A DNA stretch of 64,000 nucleotides from Desulfomonile tiedjei (GTDB lineage: Bacteria; Desulfobacterota; Desulfomonilia; Desulfomonilales; Desulfomonilaceae). The stretch is from contig JACRDF010000050.1 in NCBI GenBank assembly GCA_016212925.1, positions 183,426-247,425 of the forward strand, written 5' to 3'. How positions within the stretch are numbered: the stretch's first letter is position 1; each line of letters starts with the position of its first letter. The notes under the pieces are model-generated. The model did not search any database. It saw only the letters and a program-made list of their open reading frames with translations, and was not told the origin of the DNA. This document shows, piece by piece, positions 50,313-59,008 of the stretch. The position numbers and the translations under genes are program-made.

Positions 50313-51713
50313 TCACAAACGATGGATACGCGCTGCGAAAAAACCATCCAGGGGTTCTTCGAGAGGCGGCGGAAACGTTCGGAGGAAACCGCGACCATCA
50401 ATCAGCCCGGCGCGGGGCACTTCACTTTGTTCTATGGGAGCCAATGTGAAATCCGGGTGGTCAGCCAAAAAACGGTCGATAATTTCCGTGGTTTCTTCGG
50501 GGGTGATGGTGCAGACAGAGTACAGGAGCGTGCCTCCCGGCTTGACGACCGCGGCGGTGGAAATGAGCAACCGGAGCTGTCGCTCGGCAAGTTCCTTCAG
50601 ATGTTCAGGCAGGGTTCGATACTTCACTTCGGGATTGTGCCGGAGCACCCCCAGGTTGGAACACGGTGCGTCCAGCAGCACGCGATCGAAACCTCCGAGT
50701 CCGGCAACAAAGTCGCGTGCAGTTGAGTCGCCGCGGACCATTTCCACTGAAGTCACACCGAGCCGTCGCAAGTTCAGGTCAGTCTCTTGCAGCCGCGCCG
50801 CGCTTGAATCCACGGCCACGATTCGCGCCTTGTTTCCTGTCAATGCCGCCAAATGCGCGGTTTTGCCTCCAGGGGCCGCGCAAGCGTCAAGGATTCGTTC
50901 CTGCGGTTCTGCCCCTAGCAGGGGAGCGACCATCTGAGACGCAAGGTCCTGCACTGCAAACAAGCCCTCGTCATAGCCGGGCAATGCCCCGACCTCGCCG
51001 CTGCCGGACTTTAATACCAGAGCGTCGGCCATCTCGTTCACCGCGCGAACAGCCACCCCGTGTCGGCTTAACAACTCTGCAAGTTCTTCACGCGGTGTTT
51101 TGATATTGTTGACCCTGAGAACAACGTGGGCCCTGGAATTGTTGTGGACGAGTATCATCTTCGTGACCTCGTTATCGAATTCCTTAACCCATCGCTCTAC
51201 CAGCCACAGAGGATGCGAATAGTACGCGGCCAGCGAAGCCGAATCTTTGACAGGGGGCGGATCAACGGAATCCAGTCTGCGGATGACATTTCTGAGGACC
51301 GCGTTAACAAACGCTCCGGTTCGCTTGCCGGACCTCCGACCGGCCTGAATGACCGCCTGGTCGACCGCGGCATGATCCGGAACGCGGTTGAGGAAGACTA
51401 TCTGATAAATTGCCAACCGGAGAACTTGCCGAACCCGATGGGGAAGCCTGTCCTGCGGGCGTTCCAGGCATCGGTTAATTACCGCGTCCAGGCGATCACG
51501 CCACCTGAGCACCCCATATACCAGCTCCGTTGCAAGTGCTCGGTCTTCCAGCTTGAGGTTTTCCCCGCGAAGTCGGTCCGACAAAGCATGTTCGGCGTAT
51601 TTTCCCAGTCGTACATTTTCAAGCACGTCCAGGGCAATTTCACGGGCAGGCGAACCGCGTTTTTTGACGGAGGCTTGGGTTTTCGTTGGAAGGTTTTCGT
51701 GTTGTTGTGTCAA
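50313..51713 (-). CDS. rsmB: 16S rRNA (cytosine(967)-C(5))-methyltransferase RsmB
   Basis: A 466-residue enzyme. An N-terminal NusB-like RNA-binding domain (about 20-160: AREIALDVLENVRLGKYAEH, ELVYGVLRWRDRLD) joins a Rossmann methyltransferase domain: RILDACAAPGGKTAHLA (about 278), VAVDSSAARLQET (about 300), DRVLLDAPCSNLGVLRHNPEVKYR (catalytic Cys in DAPCS) and GGTLLYSVCTITPEE (second Cys). It methylates C967 of 16S rRNA. The start is TTG, 4 bases after the bcp stop, with no own ribosome site, so translation is coupled to bcp. Third gene of a minus-strand operon. Confidence 0.93.
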   Translation of the reverse strand: MTQQHENLPTKTQASVKKRGSPAREIALDVLENVRLGKYAEHALSDRLRGENLKLEDRALATELVYGVLRWRDRLDAVINRCLERPQDRLPHRVRQVLRLAIYQIVFLNRVPDHAAVDQAVIQAGRRSGKRTGAFVNAVLRNVIRRLDSVDPPPVKDSASLAAYYSHPLWLVERWVKEFDNEVTKMILVHNNSRAHVVLRVNNIKTPREELAELLSRHGVAVRAVNEMADALVLKSGSGEVGALPGYDEGLFAVQDLASQMVAPLLGAEPQERILDACAAPGGKTAHLAALTGNKARIVAVDSSAARLQETDLNLRRLGVTSVEMVRGDSTARDFVAGLGGFDRVLLDAPCSNLGVLRHNPEVKYRTLPEHLKELAERQLRLLISTAAVVKPGGTLLYSVCTITPEETTEIIDRFLADHPDFTLAPIEQSEVPRAGLIDGRGFLRTFPPPLEEPLDGFFAARIHRL

Positions 51714-51717
51714 GACA

Positions 51718-52194
51718 TTATGTCGTTTTCGAGGCTGTCAGCGCCTTCTTTGCATTCGGAACCGTGTCTGCCGGACTGACCTTGTACCATACCTCAATGA
51801 TCTTCCCTTTCTCGTCAATCAGGAATGAAGAGCGAATGATGCCCTCATAGGACTTGCCGTACATCTTCTTCTCGCCCCACACGCCGTAAGCGCGAGCCAC
51901 CGAATGGTCGGCGTCCGACAGTAGCGGGAAGCCCAGCCCATGTTTCTCGTCGAACTTCAACTGTTTTTCCGGCCTGTCAGGGCTGATGCCGACCGCGGCA
52001 ATCCCGATCGAGGCAAAATCCGGCGCGGCATCTCTGACGCTGCAAGCCTGTTTCGTGCAGCCGGGTGTGTCAGCCTTGGGATAGAAATATACCAGCAGCT
52101 TCTTTCCCTTGAAATCGGACAGCTTCACTGTCTTTCCGTGCTGGTCGATTAGCTGAAAACCGGGCGCTTTGTCTCCATGCTTTAATGTTGTCAT
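51718..52194 (-). CDS. bcp: Thiol peroxidase, bacterioferritin comigratory protein type (peroxiredoxin)
   Basis: A 158-residue peroxiredoxin. It opens LKHGDKAPGFQLIDQHGKTV; the peroxidatic Cys46 is in ADTPGCTKQAC, with resolving Cys51 five residues later, the atypical 2-Cys Bcp pattern. It reduces hydrogen peroxide and alkyl hydroperoxides using thioredoxin. It lies between the acyl-CoA synthetase gene (39-base gap) and rsmB (4-base gap), all on the minus strand. Full length and catalytic residues intact. Confidence 0.95.
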   Translation of the reverse strand: MTTLKHGDKAPGFQLIDQHGKTVKLSDFKGKKLLVYFYPKADTPGCTKQACSVRDAAPDFASIGIAAVGISPDRPEKQLKFDEKHGLGFPLLSDADHSVARAYGVWGEKKMYGKSYEGIIRSSFLIDEKGKIIEVWYKVSPADTVPNAKKALTASKTT

Positions 52195-52233
52195 TCCGCA
52201 ATTCCTCTTACAATGCCGTGTGAAACGCCTGCA

Positions 52234-53898
52234 TCACTTCTTGGCCATTTCCATGCGCCGCAGTTCTTTGCGCAATATTTTTCCCACGGCGCTTTTGGGC
52301 AGATCGTCCACGAACTCTATATATTTAGGGACCTTGTATTTTGTGAGTTTTTCCCGACAATAATCGACGATTTCCTCTGCTGTGGCCGTCTGACCCTCTT
52401 TCAAAACCACGAAAGCCTTGACGCGCTCGCCGGAATGGCTGTCCGGCACTCCGATGGCGCAGGCTTCCCGGATCTTGGGATGGGCAAAAAGCACTTCGTC
52501 TATTTCGCGAGGATAAACATTGAACCCACCGGTAATTACCATGTCCTTTTTGCGATCGACGATAGTGAAATATCCTTCCTCGTCAACTGTGGCCATGTCG
52601 CCAGTGAGCAGCCAGCCATCTTTGAGCACGGCTTCGGTCTCATCAGGCCTGTTTATATATCCTTTCATTATTTGAGGGCCTGTGACGCACAGTTCTCCGG
52701 GTTCGCCGATTGCCGTGATTTCTCGGGTGTAATCGTCAGGGTCTACCAGCTTGGCATCCGTGCTGGGAAGCGGCACCCCGATGCAACCAGGCTTTACCTT
52801 TCCTCCAATGGGTATGGAGTGCGTAGCCGGCGCGGCCTCCGTCAGCCCGTACGCTTCAGAGATTAGAATCCCTGTCAGGTCCTGGAAGCCGCGAATGGTC
52901 TCCATAGGCAAGGGAGCAGCGGCTGAAAAGCATCCTTTGATCGACGCGAGGCTGTACTTGCGGATCTTGGGGTAATTTATCATCGCGTTGAAAAGCGTGG
53001 GGACGCCGGGTATGAACGAGACCTTATACTTGTCCACCGCGTCCAGGCACGCTTTGACCTCGGGCTTCGGTATCAGAACCACGCACCAGCCATGAAGCAC
53101 TCCCATGTTCATGACTGCCTGCAAGGCATAACAATGGAAAAGCGGAAGAACGCCAAGGATGGATTCCTCACCGTCCGCAAAGGCAGGGGTCCAGGCCCGC
53201 AGTTGCTGGCAGTTTGCGGTGAGATTTCGCTGAGTGAGCTGAACTCCCTTTGACAAACCCGTTGTTCCGCCGGTGTATATCAACACCGCGGTGTCCTCTT
53301 GGTCCGACTTATGGTCCCGGAAGCTAGGTTTGGGGTCTGCAATAAGGTCCGTGAACTCGTACAGGTCCTTTCCGGGGGGCGTTTTCAGATGCAGGTCTTT
53401 CTTGAGAAAAGGGAACAACTGTTTGAGCGGAAAGGGGAGGTAGTCTCGAATGTGGCATGAAACGATCTTTTGGATGGCAGTCCTCTCCCTCAGTTTTACC
53501 ATTCTAGGGACAAGGGTATCGAGGCACAAAAGGAGTTTCGATCCTGAGTCGTTGAATTGATGCTCAAGCTCGCGGTCCGTGTACAGAGGATTGTTCGGGA
53601 CCGCGATGGCTCCTGCGCGGAAAATCCCAAAAAAGCCTACCACGGTTTGTATGAGATTGGGCAGCAGAAGGGCCACCCGGTCTCCCGGTTTGACCCCCAG
53701 CGATTCCAGGGCCGAGGCGAATCTGGTGGCCATTTCGTCCAGCTCCCGAAATGTTACTACCTTGCCTAGGAAAATCAGCGCAGGTTTCGAGGGAAACCGG
53801 GAAGCGGTTTTTCCAAGCGCCTCCTGCAACGTGACATCTTGGAATGCCAGCGTTTCGGGAACCCCAGGGGTGTACGCTCCAAGCCAAATCTTTTCCAT
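52234..53898 (-). CDS. Long-chain acyl-CoA synthetase (AMP-forming)
   Basis: A 554-residue adenylate-forming enzyme. The P-loop AVLIYTGGTTGLSKGVQLTQ lies at about 199-218, EAYGLTEAAPATH at about 338, GELCVTGPQIMKGYINRPDET at about 387 with GWLLTGDMATVDEEGY after it, and the C-terminal KKDMVITGGFNVYPREIDEVL and PKSAVGKILRKELR (catalytic Lys near the end). The minus-strand ATG at 53898 has GGGGAGGG 6 bases upstream, so the frame extension to 53919 is not used. It activates fatty acids for the beta-oxidation module or for membrane lipids. First gene of the operon with bcp and rsmB. Confidence 0.93.
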   Translation of the reverse strand: MEKIWLGAYTPGVPETLAFQDVTLQEALGKTASRFPSKPALIFLGKVVTFRELDEMATRFASALESLGVKPGDRVALLLPNLIQTVVGFFGIFRAGAIAVPNNPLYTDRELEHQFNDSGSKLLLCLDTLVPRMVKLRERTAIQKIVSCHIRDYLPFPLKQLFPFLKKDLHLKTPPGKDLYEFTDLIADPKPSFRDHKSDQEDTAVLIYTGGTTGLSKGVQLTQRNLTANCQQLRAWTPAFADGEESILGVLPLFHCYALQAVMNMGVLHGWCVVLIPKPEVKACLDAVDKYKVSFIPGVPTLFNAMINYPKIRKYSLASIKGCFSAAAPLPMETIRGFQDLTGILISEAYGLTEAAPATHSIPIGGKVKPGCIGVPLPSTDAKLVDPDDYTREITAIGEPGELCVTGPQIMKGYINRPDETEAVLKDGWLLTGDMATVDEEGYFTIVDRKKDMVITGGFNVYPREIDEVLFAHPKIREACAIGVPDSHSGERVKAFVVLKEGQTATAEEIVDYCREKLTKYKVPKYIEFVDDLPKSAVGKILRKELRRMEMAKK

Positions 53899-54085
53899 GA
53901 AACAGCCCTCCCCGTTCACGTCAACGTTATAAAGACCGTATGGAATTTCCCAATTATGATGGAAACATGGGATATCAATGGCTCAGTAAATGAACAGCGA
54001 CGCCCATAATATCACGACGAGAGTAGCAATTGCAAAAAGTTAGCTTACATACAAGGTAGGGCAAAGGGTCCTCCCGACGCACTCG

Positions 54086-54553
54086 TCAAGGCGACAGCTT
54101 CCTGATTTTGCCGGTGTCGTCACAACGAGAGCAGGGGACCAAAGCGTATTCGTCTTCTTCCCAAACTTCTTTACCGGTCGCACAGTTCAGGCAGCATTCC
54201 TCACAATTGGCCTCGATCCAACGGCGAATAGAGTCCTTCAGTGCGGCGAAGCTTTTGGCCTTCCCCTCTCCACATATCTCCCAATCCGCCTCGTTGCGAC
54301 AATAGTTGGAGGTGAAGGAACCGTCTCGCAGGTTGCAGTCAATCTGGACCGCGTGTCGGCGCTGTGGATCCTCGAAGAAAACCTGAATCATATCCAGTTC
54401 CGGGTCGTGGCTCCATCCCGAGTCGGTGAATCCGTAAGGCGCCAGAATGGGACCAAATTCCCGGATCACATCATGCGCGAATTCACGCCTCAACTGTTCT
54501 TCAACTCTGGTCAGCCTCGTCTCGTATGTTTGGAAACCGGATTGTGCATTCAT
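54086..54553 (-). CDS. Hypothetical protein with C-terminal zinc-ribbon cysteines
   Basis: A 155-residue protein from the ATG that reads MNAQSGFQTYETRLTRVEEQ. An in-frame ATG 108 bases earlier exists, but the shorter form has GAAGGT close by. Residues about 20-100 form a mixed alpha/beta region (FGPILAPYGFTDSGWSHDPELDMIQVFF). The C-terminus carries CEECCLNC (about 119-126) and CSRCDDTGK (about 143), the spacing of a zinc ribbon or rubredoxin-like knuckle. No family is recognised. Cytoplasmic by lack of signal. Divergent from the DUF2325 gene, sharing the promoter region. Confidence 0.55.
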   Translation of the reverse strand: MNAQSGFQTYETRLTRVEEQLRREFAHDVIREFGPILAPYGFTDSGWSHDPELDMIQVFFEDPQRRHAVQIDCNLRDGSFTSNYCRNEADWEICGEGKAKSFAALKDSIRRWIEANCEECCLNCATGKEVWEEDEYALVPCSRCDDTGKIRKLSP

Positions 54554-54705
54554 CGTACCTTCAACTCCTACCCAAAGGCTTTCGTCCTGCGTGAGCCGCA
54601 ACCTTACGATAAACATCTTTTCCCTCGAGGCAACGAGTGCAAGGACCGGTGGGGTCTGCAAGTGCTGAACTTGATTGAGATAAAGCCTTTTGAGGCAGAA
54701 AGTTC

Positions 54706-54755
54706 TTGACCCGGCCCGTGGCTTGTTGGTAGATTAACCTACGTTAGTTAGTTAA
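54706..54755 (+). promoter_or_regulatory. Promoter and possible operator upstream of the DUF2325 gene
   Basis: TTGACC (54706), 18-base spacer and TAGATT (54730) fit a sigma-70 promoter. Immediately after, TTAAC (54734) and GTTAA (54751) flank CTACGTTAGTTA as an inverted repeat that would overlap the start of transcription. GTTAGTTAGTTAA is also a tandem GTTA run. Confidence 0.4.
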
Positions 54756-54803
54756 GGCTACCTTCAGCCGCTCACTTCGGATTACTTATGGAGGCATTCC
54801 GGC

Positions 54804-55955
54804 ATGAATTCGCAAAAGAAGATATGGGAGCTTCAGCACACTACCATTTGTAAAGTGGTCGGCATGACCCTTGATTTTGAAGATCTCAAGAAAATCGGAC
54901 GAAAATTTGCCCTGGTTTTAAAGGCCGGGGACATGGACCCGGAGTTTGCATTTCATTCGGCCGTGGTGGGGATGTGCGGCAAGGAAGGCAAGGTTGCACG
55001 GCATGTTCAAAAACTTGTGGAAAGGCGCTTTATGCGGCATGCCAAACGAATCTCTCAGGAGGACAATGGGTCCATCATAGAGTTGGCTGCAAAAAGAGCT
55101 GAAGACATCGGGGTCCCTCTGTGGGCGATGCTGTGGCATGCTGCCACGAGGCCCGGTCCGGACGGGGAATCTGTCGAGACTGCCCTGTTCGGCCGCATTC
55201 ACATGCTGGAACATGAGCTGGTAAAGGAATTCTGGAACAGAGACACGGAAAAGAGAGATCAAAAGGAGACAGACCTCCAAGCGGAAATCGACGGTCTCAG
55301 AAGGGAAATCGTCAACCTCCGGTCATTGAACACCAAACTGGAAAAAGCGAATCAAAGCCTGGAAAACCGTTTGGCGCAGTCCGGTGACCGTCGGCCCATT
55401 TTCCCAACCCCCCGGCTACCTGATTGCCGAAAGGAAAGTAGTCTCCGGGATCAGAAGATCGAGAAATTAAGGTCTCTGCTGGAACAATCGCTAAACAAGA
55501 ACCGGGAACTGGAAGCGGAGTGCACCCATTCCAAGAGGCAGCTTCAGGCTTTATTACAGGACTTGGCGTCTCTCAAAAACGCGGATGACTCGTGCCATGA
55601 AGAAGCGCAGAAGGAATCCTGTTGCGGTCCCTCGGCCCATTGCCTTCAGGGGAAGCGAATAGCCATGATCGGCGGCATAGACGGCCTTGAAACCCACTAC
55701 AAAAACTTGGTGGAGCGCTCCGGAGGCGAATTCTGCCGCCACGACGGCCGGTGCTGTCGTGGAGAGCGGAGGCTCGAACAATGCATTAGGAGCGCGGACC
55801 TGGTAGTTTGCCCTGTCAGCGTCAACAGTCATTTCGGGGCCATCGGAGTCAAGAAACTCTGCAAAAAATATGGCATAAGCTGCTGCTTTCCCGATTCAGC
55901 AGGGTTGGGGTCGCTTCGCACGATTTTGCAGCAACATTTTACGCAGGATCAGTGA
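54804..55955 (+). CDS. DUF2325 domain protein with central coiled coil
   Basis: A 383-residue cytoplasmic protein. Residues about 1-140 are helical. About 150-200 is a leucine-zipper-like coiled coil (LQAEIDGLRREIVNLRSLNT), with a second at about 215-260. The DUF2325 domain at about 285-380 reads KRIAMIGGIDGLETHYKNLV, then SADLVVCPVSVNSHFGAIGVKK. Cysteine-rich stretches (SCHEEAQKESCCGPSAHC and CRHDGRCCRGERRLEQC) suggest metal or redox sensing. DUF2325 function is unknown. The ATG is preceded by TGGAGGC. Promoter and operator-like palindrome lie upstream. Confidence 0.82.
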   Translation: MNSQKKIWELQHTTICKVVGMTLDFEDLKKIGRKFALVLKAGDMDPEFAFHSAVVGMCGKEGKVARHVQKLVERRFMRHAKRISQEDNGSIIELAAKRAEDIGVPLWAMLWHAATRPGPDGESVETALFGRIHMLEHELVKEFWNRDTEKRDQKETDLQAEIDGLRREIVNLRSLNTKLEKANQSLENRLAQSGDRRPIFPTPRLPDCRKESSLRDQKIEKLRSLLEQSLNKNRELEAECTHSKRQLQALLQDLASLKNADDSCHEEAQKESCCGPSAHCLQGKRIAMIGGIDGLETHYKNLVERSGGEFCRHDGRCCRGERRLEQCIRSADLVVCPVSVNSHFGAIGVKKLCKKYGISCCFPDSAGLGSLRTILQQHFTQDQ

Positions 55956-55970
55956 CAGTTCTCCTGGATC

Positions 55971-56301
55971 TATGGTTATTGCCAAAACTAAAGGCCTGTT
56001 CAGCACCCGTCGCCCCGGCGAACCCCGGATCAGAGTCCGGGGCAGGCATCGGGGGCCAGTCCCGCGCGGAACGCGTGATTAAAAAGACTGGATTCCGGTT
56101 TCCGCCGGAATGACGGTATAACACCATTTCGCTTACAAAGAAGTAATTCACTGTTAAGGGTGAGACAGGCATCTTGCCTGTCATTTCTGGACAGGCGGGA
56201 AGCCTGTTCCACCGTCCCTAGCTCATGAATGTTACCTGTTTGAAAGTGCATTGATATAAGGCTATCCAGAATCAGACAAAACTTTTGGCAAAGCGAATAA
56301 T
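55971..56301. repeat. Non-autonomous inverted-repeat element, copy H (331 bp, degraded)
   Basis: Left end TATGGTTATTGCCAAAAC, right end GAATCAGACAAAACTTTTGG CAAAGCGAATA. Inside are ACCCCGGATCAGAGTCCGGGG, ATTCCGGTTTCCGCCGGAAT and ACAGGCATCTTGCCTGTC hairpins, so other repeats seem to have accumulated in it. It begins 16 bases after the DUF2325 stop. Confidence 0.5.
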
Positions 56302-56424
56302 TAGTGGCAGACTTTGTCGGCAATAAAAGTTGACGGCCCGAAAACACTCAGCTATGCTGACTCAAAATCAACTACTCCGTTTCGGGGAAATTATCTAAAC
56401 AGTTAATTAGAGGAGGAGGATGTC

Positions 56425-56892
56425 ATGAAAGGGAACAAGAAAATAATTGAAAAACTAAATGACCTGCTGGCGGACGAATTGACTGCAATTAACCAGTATA
56501 TGGTCCACTCCGAGATGTGTGACAATTGGCGCTACGAGCGGCTGCACAAAGCGGACGAAAAGCGCGCTATAGATGAAATGAAACATGCAGAAAAACTAAT
56601 CGCCCGGATCCTGTTCCTTGAAGGGCGCCCCACAGTAAGCAAACTGAAAGCCATAAATATTGGTGCGGATGTTCCAGCCCAGCACAAGTTTGATTTGGAA
56701 TCTGAATACGGCGCAGTGAAATCCTACAACCAAGGTATCAAACTTGCCACGGAACTCGCGGACAACGGAACCAGAGAACTGCTCGAAGACATCCTCGAAG
56801 ATGAAGAAGAGCACGTGGATTGGCTTGAAGCTCAACTGGATCAAATCAAGCAGATGGGAAGCCAGAATTACTTGGTAGAGCAAATTGATTAA
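56425..56892 (+). CDS. bfr: Bacterioferritin
   Basis: A 155-residue iron-storage protein, full length. Ferroxidase ligands align exactly with E. coli numbering: Glu18, Glu51, His54, Glu94, Glu127 and His130. The heme-ligand Met52 is present in IDEMKHAEK, and Tyr25 and Trp35 are kept. It forms a 24-subunit shell that oxidises Fe(II) and stores iron, limiting oxidative damage. The ATG has AGGAGGAGGATGTC upstream, a very strong ribosome site. TAATTAGAGG precedes; the promoter is not obvious. It stands alone, without bfd adjacent. Confidence 0.97.
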   Translation: MKGNKKIIEKLNDLLADELTAINQYMVHSEMCDNWRYERLHKADEKRAIDEMKHAEKLIARILFLEGRPTVSKLKAINIGADVPAQHKFDLESEYGAVKSYNQGIKLATELADNGTRELLEDILEDEEEHVDWLEAQLDQIKQMGSQNYLVEQID

Positions 56893-57229
56893 CAGGGAGT
56901 TGGTTCGCTCCGATTCGAAAAGCTAAACACTGGAACCGTGACGCGGTTTTGTGCTCTCCCCGCATGTGGACGCGGCTGCAAAGGATGCAGAGGAAAGCCG
57001 CCACATTTGGGTTGTTGCGTACTGGTACATCCAAGGGCACTTGTGAATGCCAGAGGGTACCGTAGTTGATGTCTTATTTTGTCAAATTCCCGAACGCAAA
57101 CAACCGGCGCGATTGACGATACATATTGCTACATAAAGGCGGCGACAGCTCCAACTTCGCCGGGCTTTCGGCGATTTTCTTTGAACATGCGTGTAAGCGA
57201 GTTCGACGGCTATTGGCGGTGGCCTACTT
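56893..57229. other. 337-base gap between bfr and a methyltransferase gene
   Basis: TGTGGACGCGGCT (56964) and AGCCGCCACA (56995) form an imperfect hairpin that may terminate bfr transcription. No gene is supported. Confidence 0.4.
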
Positions 57230-57877
57230 ATGCTATCCCACGAACAAGCACGCGACTTTTACGACCGGTTCGGGTCGAAACAGGATTGGCAACGGTTTTA
57301 TGAAGACCCGGCCGTTGCGGATCTCGTCGAGCATTTGTCGCTTGAATCAGCCGGGGCGGTGGTTGAATTCGGCTGTGGGACAGGGCGAGTCGCGGAGTCC
57401 ATGCTGGCCTACCACCTACCCCAGGGGGCAACATACCTCGGGCTTGACGTCAGCTCGACCATGGTTGCACTCGCGCGGCGCCGCCTCGAACACTTCGGCC
57501 CAAGAGCCAAGGTGCTGTTGACCTCGGGTGAAACGCGGTTGGAGGCTGAGTCAGCCGGCTTTGACCGTTACCTTTCAACCTATGTATTGGACCTTCTTAC
57601 GGAGACTGATATTCAAGCTGTCGTTGCGGAAGCTCATCGCATACTCGGAGCGGGCGGCCTCCTTGGGCTCGCCAGTCTTACGCACGGGTTCACGCTCGTA
57701 TCAAAAGTTTTTGAGAAAGTGTGGCTTTCCATTTACAGAATTCGGCCAACCCTTGTCGGCGGCTGCCGTCCCATCTCCTTGGAGACGTTTGTTAGGGACG
57801 GGTGGAATATTAGGCATATGAGAAAACAAGTGAGCTTTGGAGTGCCGTCACAGGTGCTGGTGGCCGAGAAGTTGTGA
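57230..57877 (+). CDS. Class I SAM-dependent methyltransferase (small-molecule type)
   Basis: A 215-residue protein. Opening MLSHEQARDFYDRFGSKQDW, motif I VVEFGCGTGRVAESM (44-58), LGLDVSSTMVALARRRLEHF (about 69) and the acidic motif II region are as in Methyltransf_25/UbiE-like enzymes. The C-terminal half lacks the usual substrate-specific motifs. The ATG at 57230 has a weak ribosome site; a partner frame on the same strand is a shadow. It is probably monocistronic, with a repeat 90 bases downstream. Substrate unknown. Confidence 0.8.
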   Translation: MLSHEQARDFYDRFGSKQDWQRFYEDPAVADLVEHLSLESAGAVVEFGCGTGRVAESMLAYHLPQGATYLGLDVSSTMVALARRRLEHFGPRAKVLLTSGETRLEAESAGFDRYLSTYVLDLLTETDIQAVVAEAHRILGAGGLLGLASLTHGFTLVSKVFEKVWLSIYRIRPTLVGGCRPISLETFVRDGWNIRHMRKQVSFGVPSQVLVAEKL

Positions 57878-57966
57878 CCTGTCGTGGGGACGGCGGATCT
57901 CGTCATACTGCTTTGGTGGCCGAGCTGGTTCCGGCATGATTCGGGCCCCAAGGATACCGGCCAACA

Positions 57967-58071
57967 CCAACTTCCACGGCGGCGAGCGCCACAACGAATT
58001 ATGAAAACGCCGGTAGCGCCGTCCCGCGCTGAACGCGGGATTGCCGGTTGTCTTCGAGGCGTTTTCATAGG
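57967..58071. repeat. 105-bp GAAAACGC repeat, copy 2
   Basis: Inverted relative to 50003-50107, about 91 percent identical by eye and equal in length. The element overlaps no gene and ends 68 bases before the next start codon. Confidence 0.65.
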
Positions 58072-58139
58072 AAGCCGTGGGAGAACACTCCGGAAAGTCG
58101 ATCTACGGCTGCCTCGACCATCGGATGAAAGGTTCAAAC

Positions 58140-58556
58140 ATGTCGCTTGCATTATACATTGTCGCTGAGGACCAAGCGCTTCAGGAAGAGGTGTTTGTCA
58201 ATGGCAAAACTGTTGCGCACCACTGGGATCACCTGGGAGTCCTGATGGTGGATGCAGGCAACAAGCATCTGGACGAATACGTGGAAATTGCACCACCCGA
58301 GGACGACAGCTTCTTATCGTCGCTTCCGATTTCCGAAGCCGAAAGACAGAAGATACGAGAATTTGAAGACACAAGATGGTTCGACCCTATCCAAGGACAA
58401 GCGTACGTCCGGGAACTGATTCGATTGGTGAAGCAGGATTCCATGACGACCCCATTGGCAAAACAATCAATCCTGCAGGACCTCCACGAGTACCTGACCG
58501 CTTTCGAGGTCCTTGTTCGAAGTGGTTGCCGGTGGAGATTTAAGTTTGATCTGTGA
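58140..58556 (+). CDS. Conserved-looking hypothetical protein
   Basis: A 138-residue cytoplasmic protein from the ATG at 58140 (AAAGG 8 bases upstream); in-frame ATGs at 58077 and 58125 are possible. The N-terminal part (SLALYIVAEDQALQEEVFVN) is strand/helix alternating. The middle is acidic (PPEDDSFLSSLPISEAERQK) and the C-terminal helix is amphipathic (YVRELIRLVKQDSMTTPLAK). No family is recognised. Composition is typical of a soluble protein, without cysteine clusters or membrane helices. Confidence 0.55.
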   Translation: MSLALYIVAEDQALQEEVFVNGKTVAHHWDHLGVLMVDAGNKHLDEYVEIAPPEDDSFLSSLPISEAERQKIREFEDTRWFDPIQGQAYVRELIRLVKQDSMTTPLAKQSILQDLHEYLTAFEVLVRSGCRWRFKFDL

Positions 58557-58724
58557 GAAGTGAAACGAACTGATCAGACCGCTCTACCCCTGCAGTCCGG
58601 GGCAACTGACGCAACCGTTCAATTACGTGAGGCGTGAGAGCCGCCAAATAGGGCCTCACCGTGCTCGCTGCCCAAGCACTGTTGATTTCGATGGCTTAGT
58701 TAACATCCCGACAAATACGGTAAT

Positions 58725-58900
58725 CATTCAGTTAAATGACCCCCGGCAAAGCCGGGGGCTTACCATTTACCGGTTACGCGGGGGAATTTGCCGTTCCCTG
58801 TCATTGCGAGGAGTGAAACGACGAAGCAATCTCTGTCCTTGAGCGCTGAGATTGCTTCGCTGCGCTCGCAATGACAGCCTTTCCCCGCTCGCAACTGAAT
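58725..58900. repeat. CATTCAGTT-ended element, copy 2 (176 bp, with extra hairpin)
   Basis: Ends CATTCAGTT and AACTGAAT match copy 1 at 48060-48206. After the left end, copy 2 has about 40 extra bases including CCCCCGGCAAAGCCGGGGG, absent from copy 1. The remaining interior (CGCGGGGGAATTTGCCGTTC.. CTCGCAATGACAG) is nearly the same as copy 1. Confidence 0.7.
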
Positions 58901-58925
58901 AGCAGCCAAATACTCTTGTAATTGT

Positions 58926-58954
58926 TTGACATTAACGTCATTATATCATATTAT
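58926..58954 (+). promoter_or_regulatory. Sigma-70 promoter of the Pro/Cys-rich secreted protein gene
   Basis: TTGACA, 17-base spacer, TATTAT (five of six). The AT-rich stretch contains two copies of (C/T)GTCATTAT at 58937 and 58969, possibly a repressor or activator site. The gene starts 55 bases downstream. Confidence 0.5.
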
Positions 58955-59008
58955 ACATGCGATAATTATGTCATTATCTTGTTTTAAAGATAGATACAGG
59001 ATCAGAAT

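Noticed and set aside
57126..57521. 131-codon frame overlapping the methyltransferase gene
   Set aside because: Different frame of a gene with clear SAM motifs; no ribosome site and no family features.
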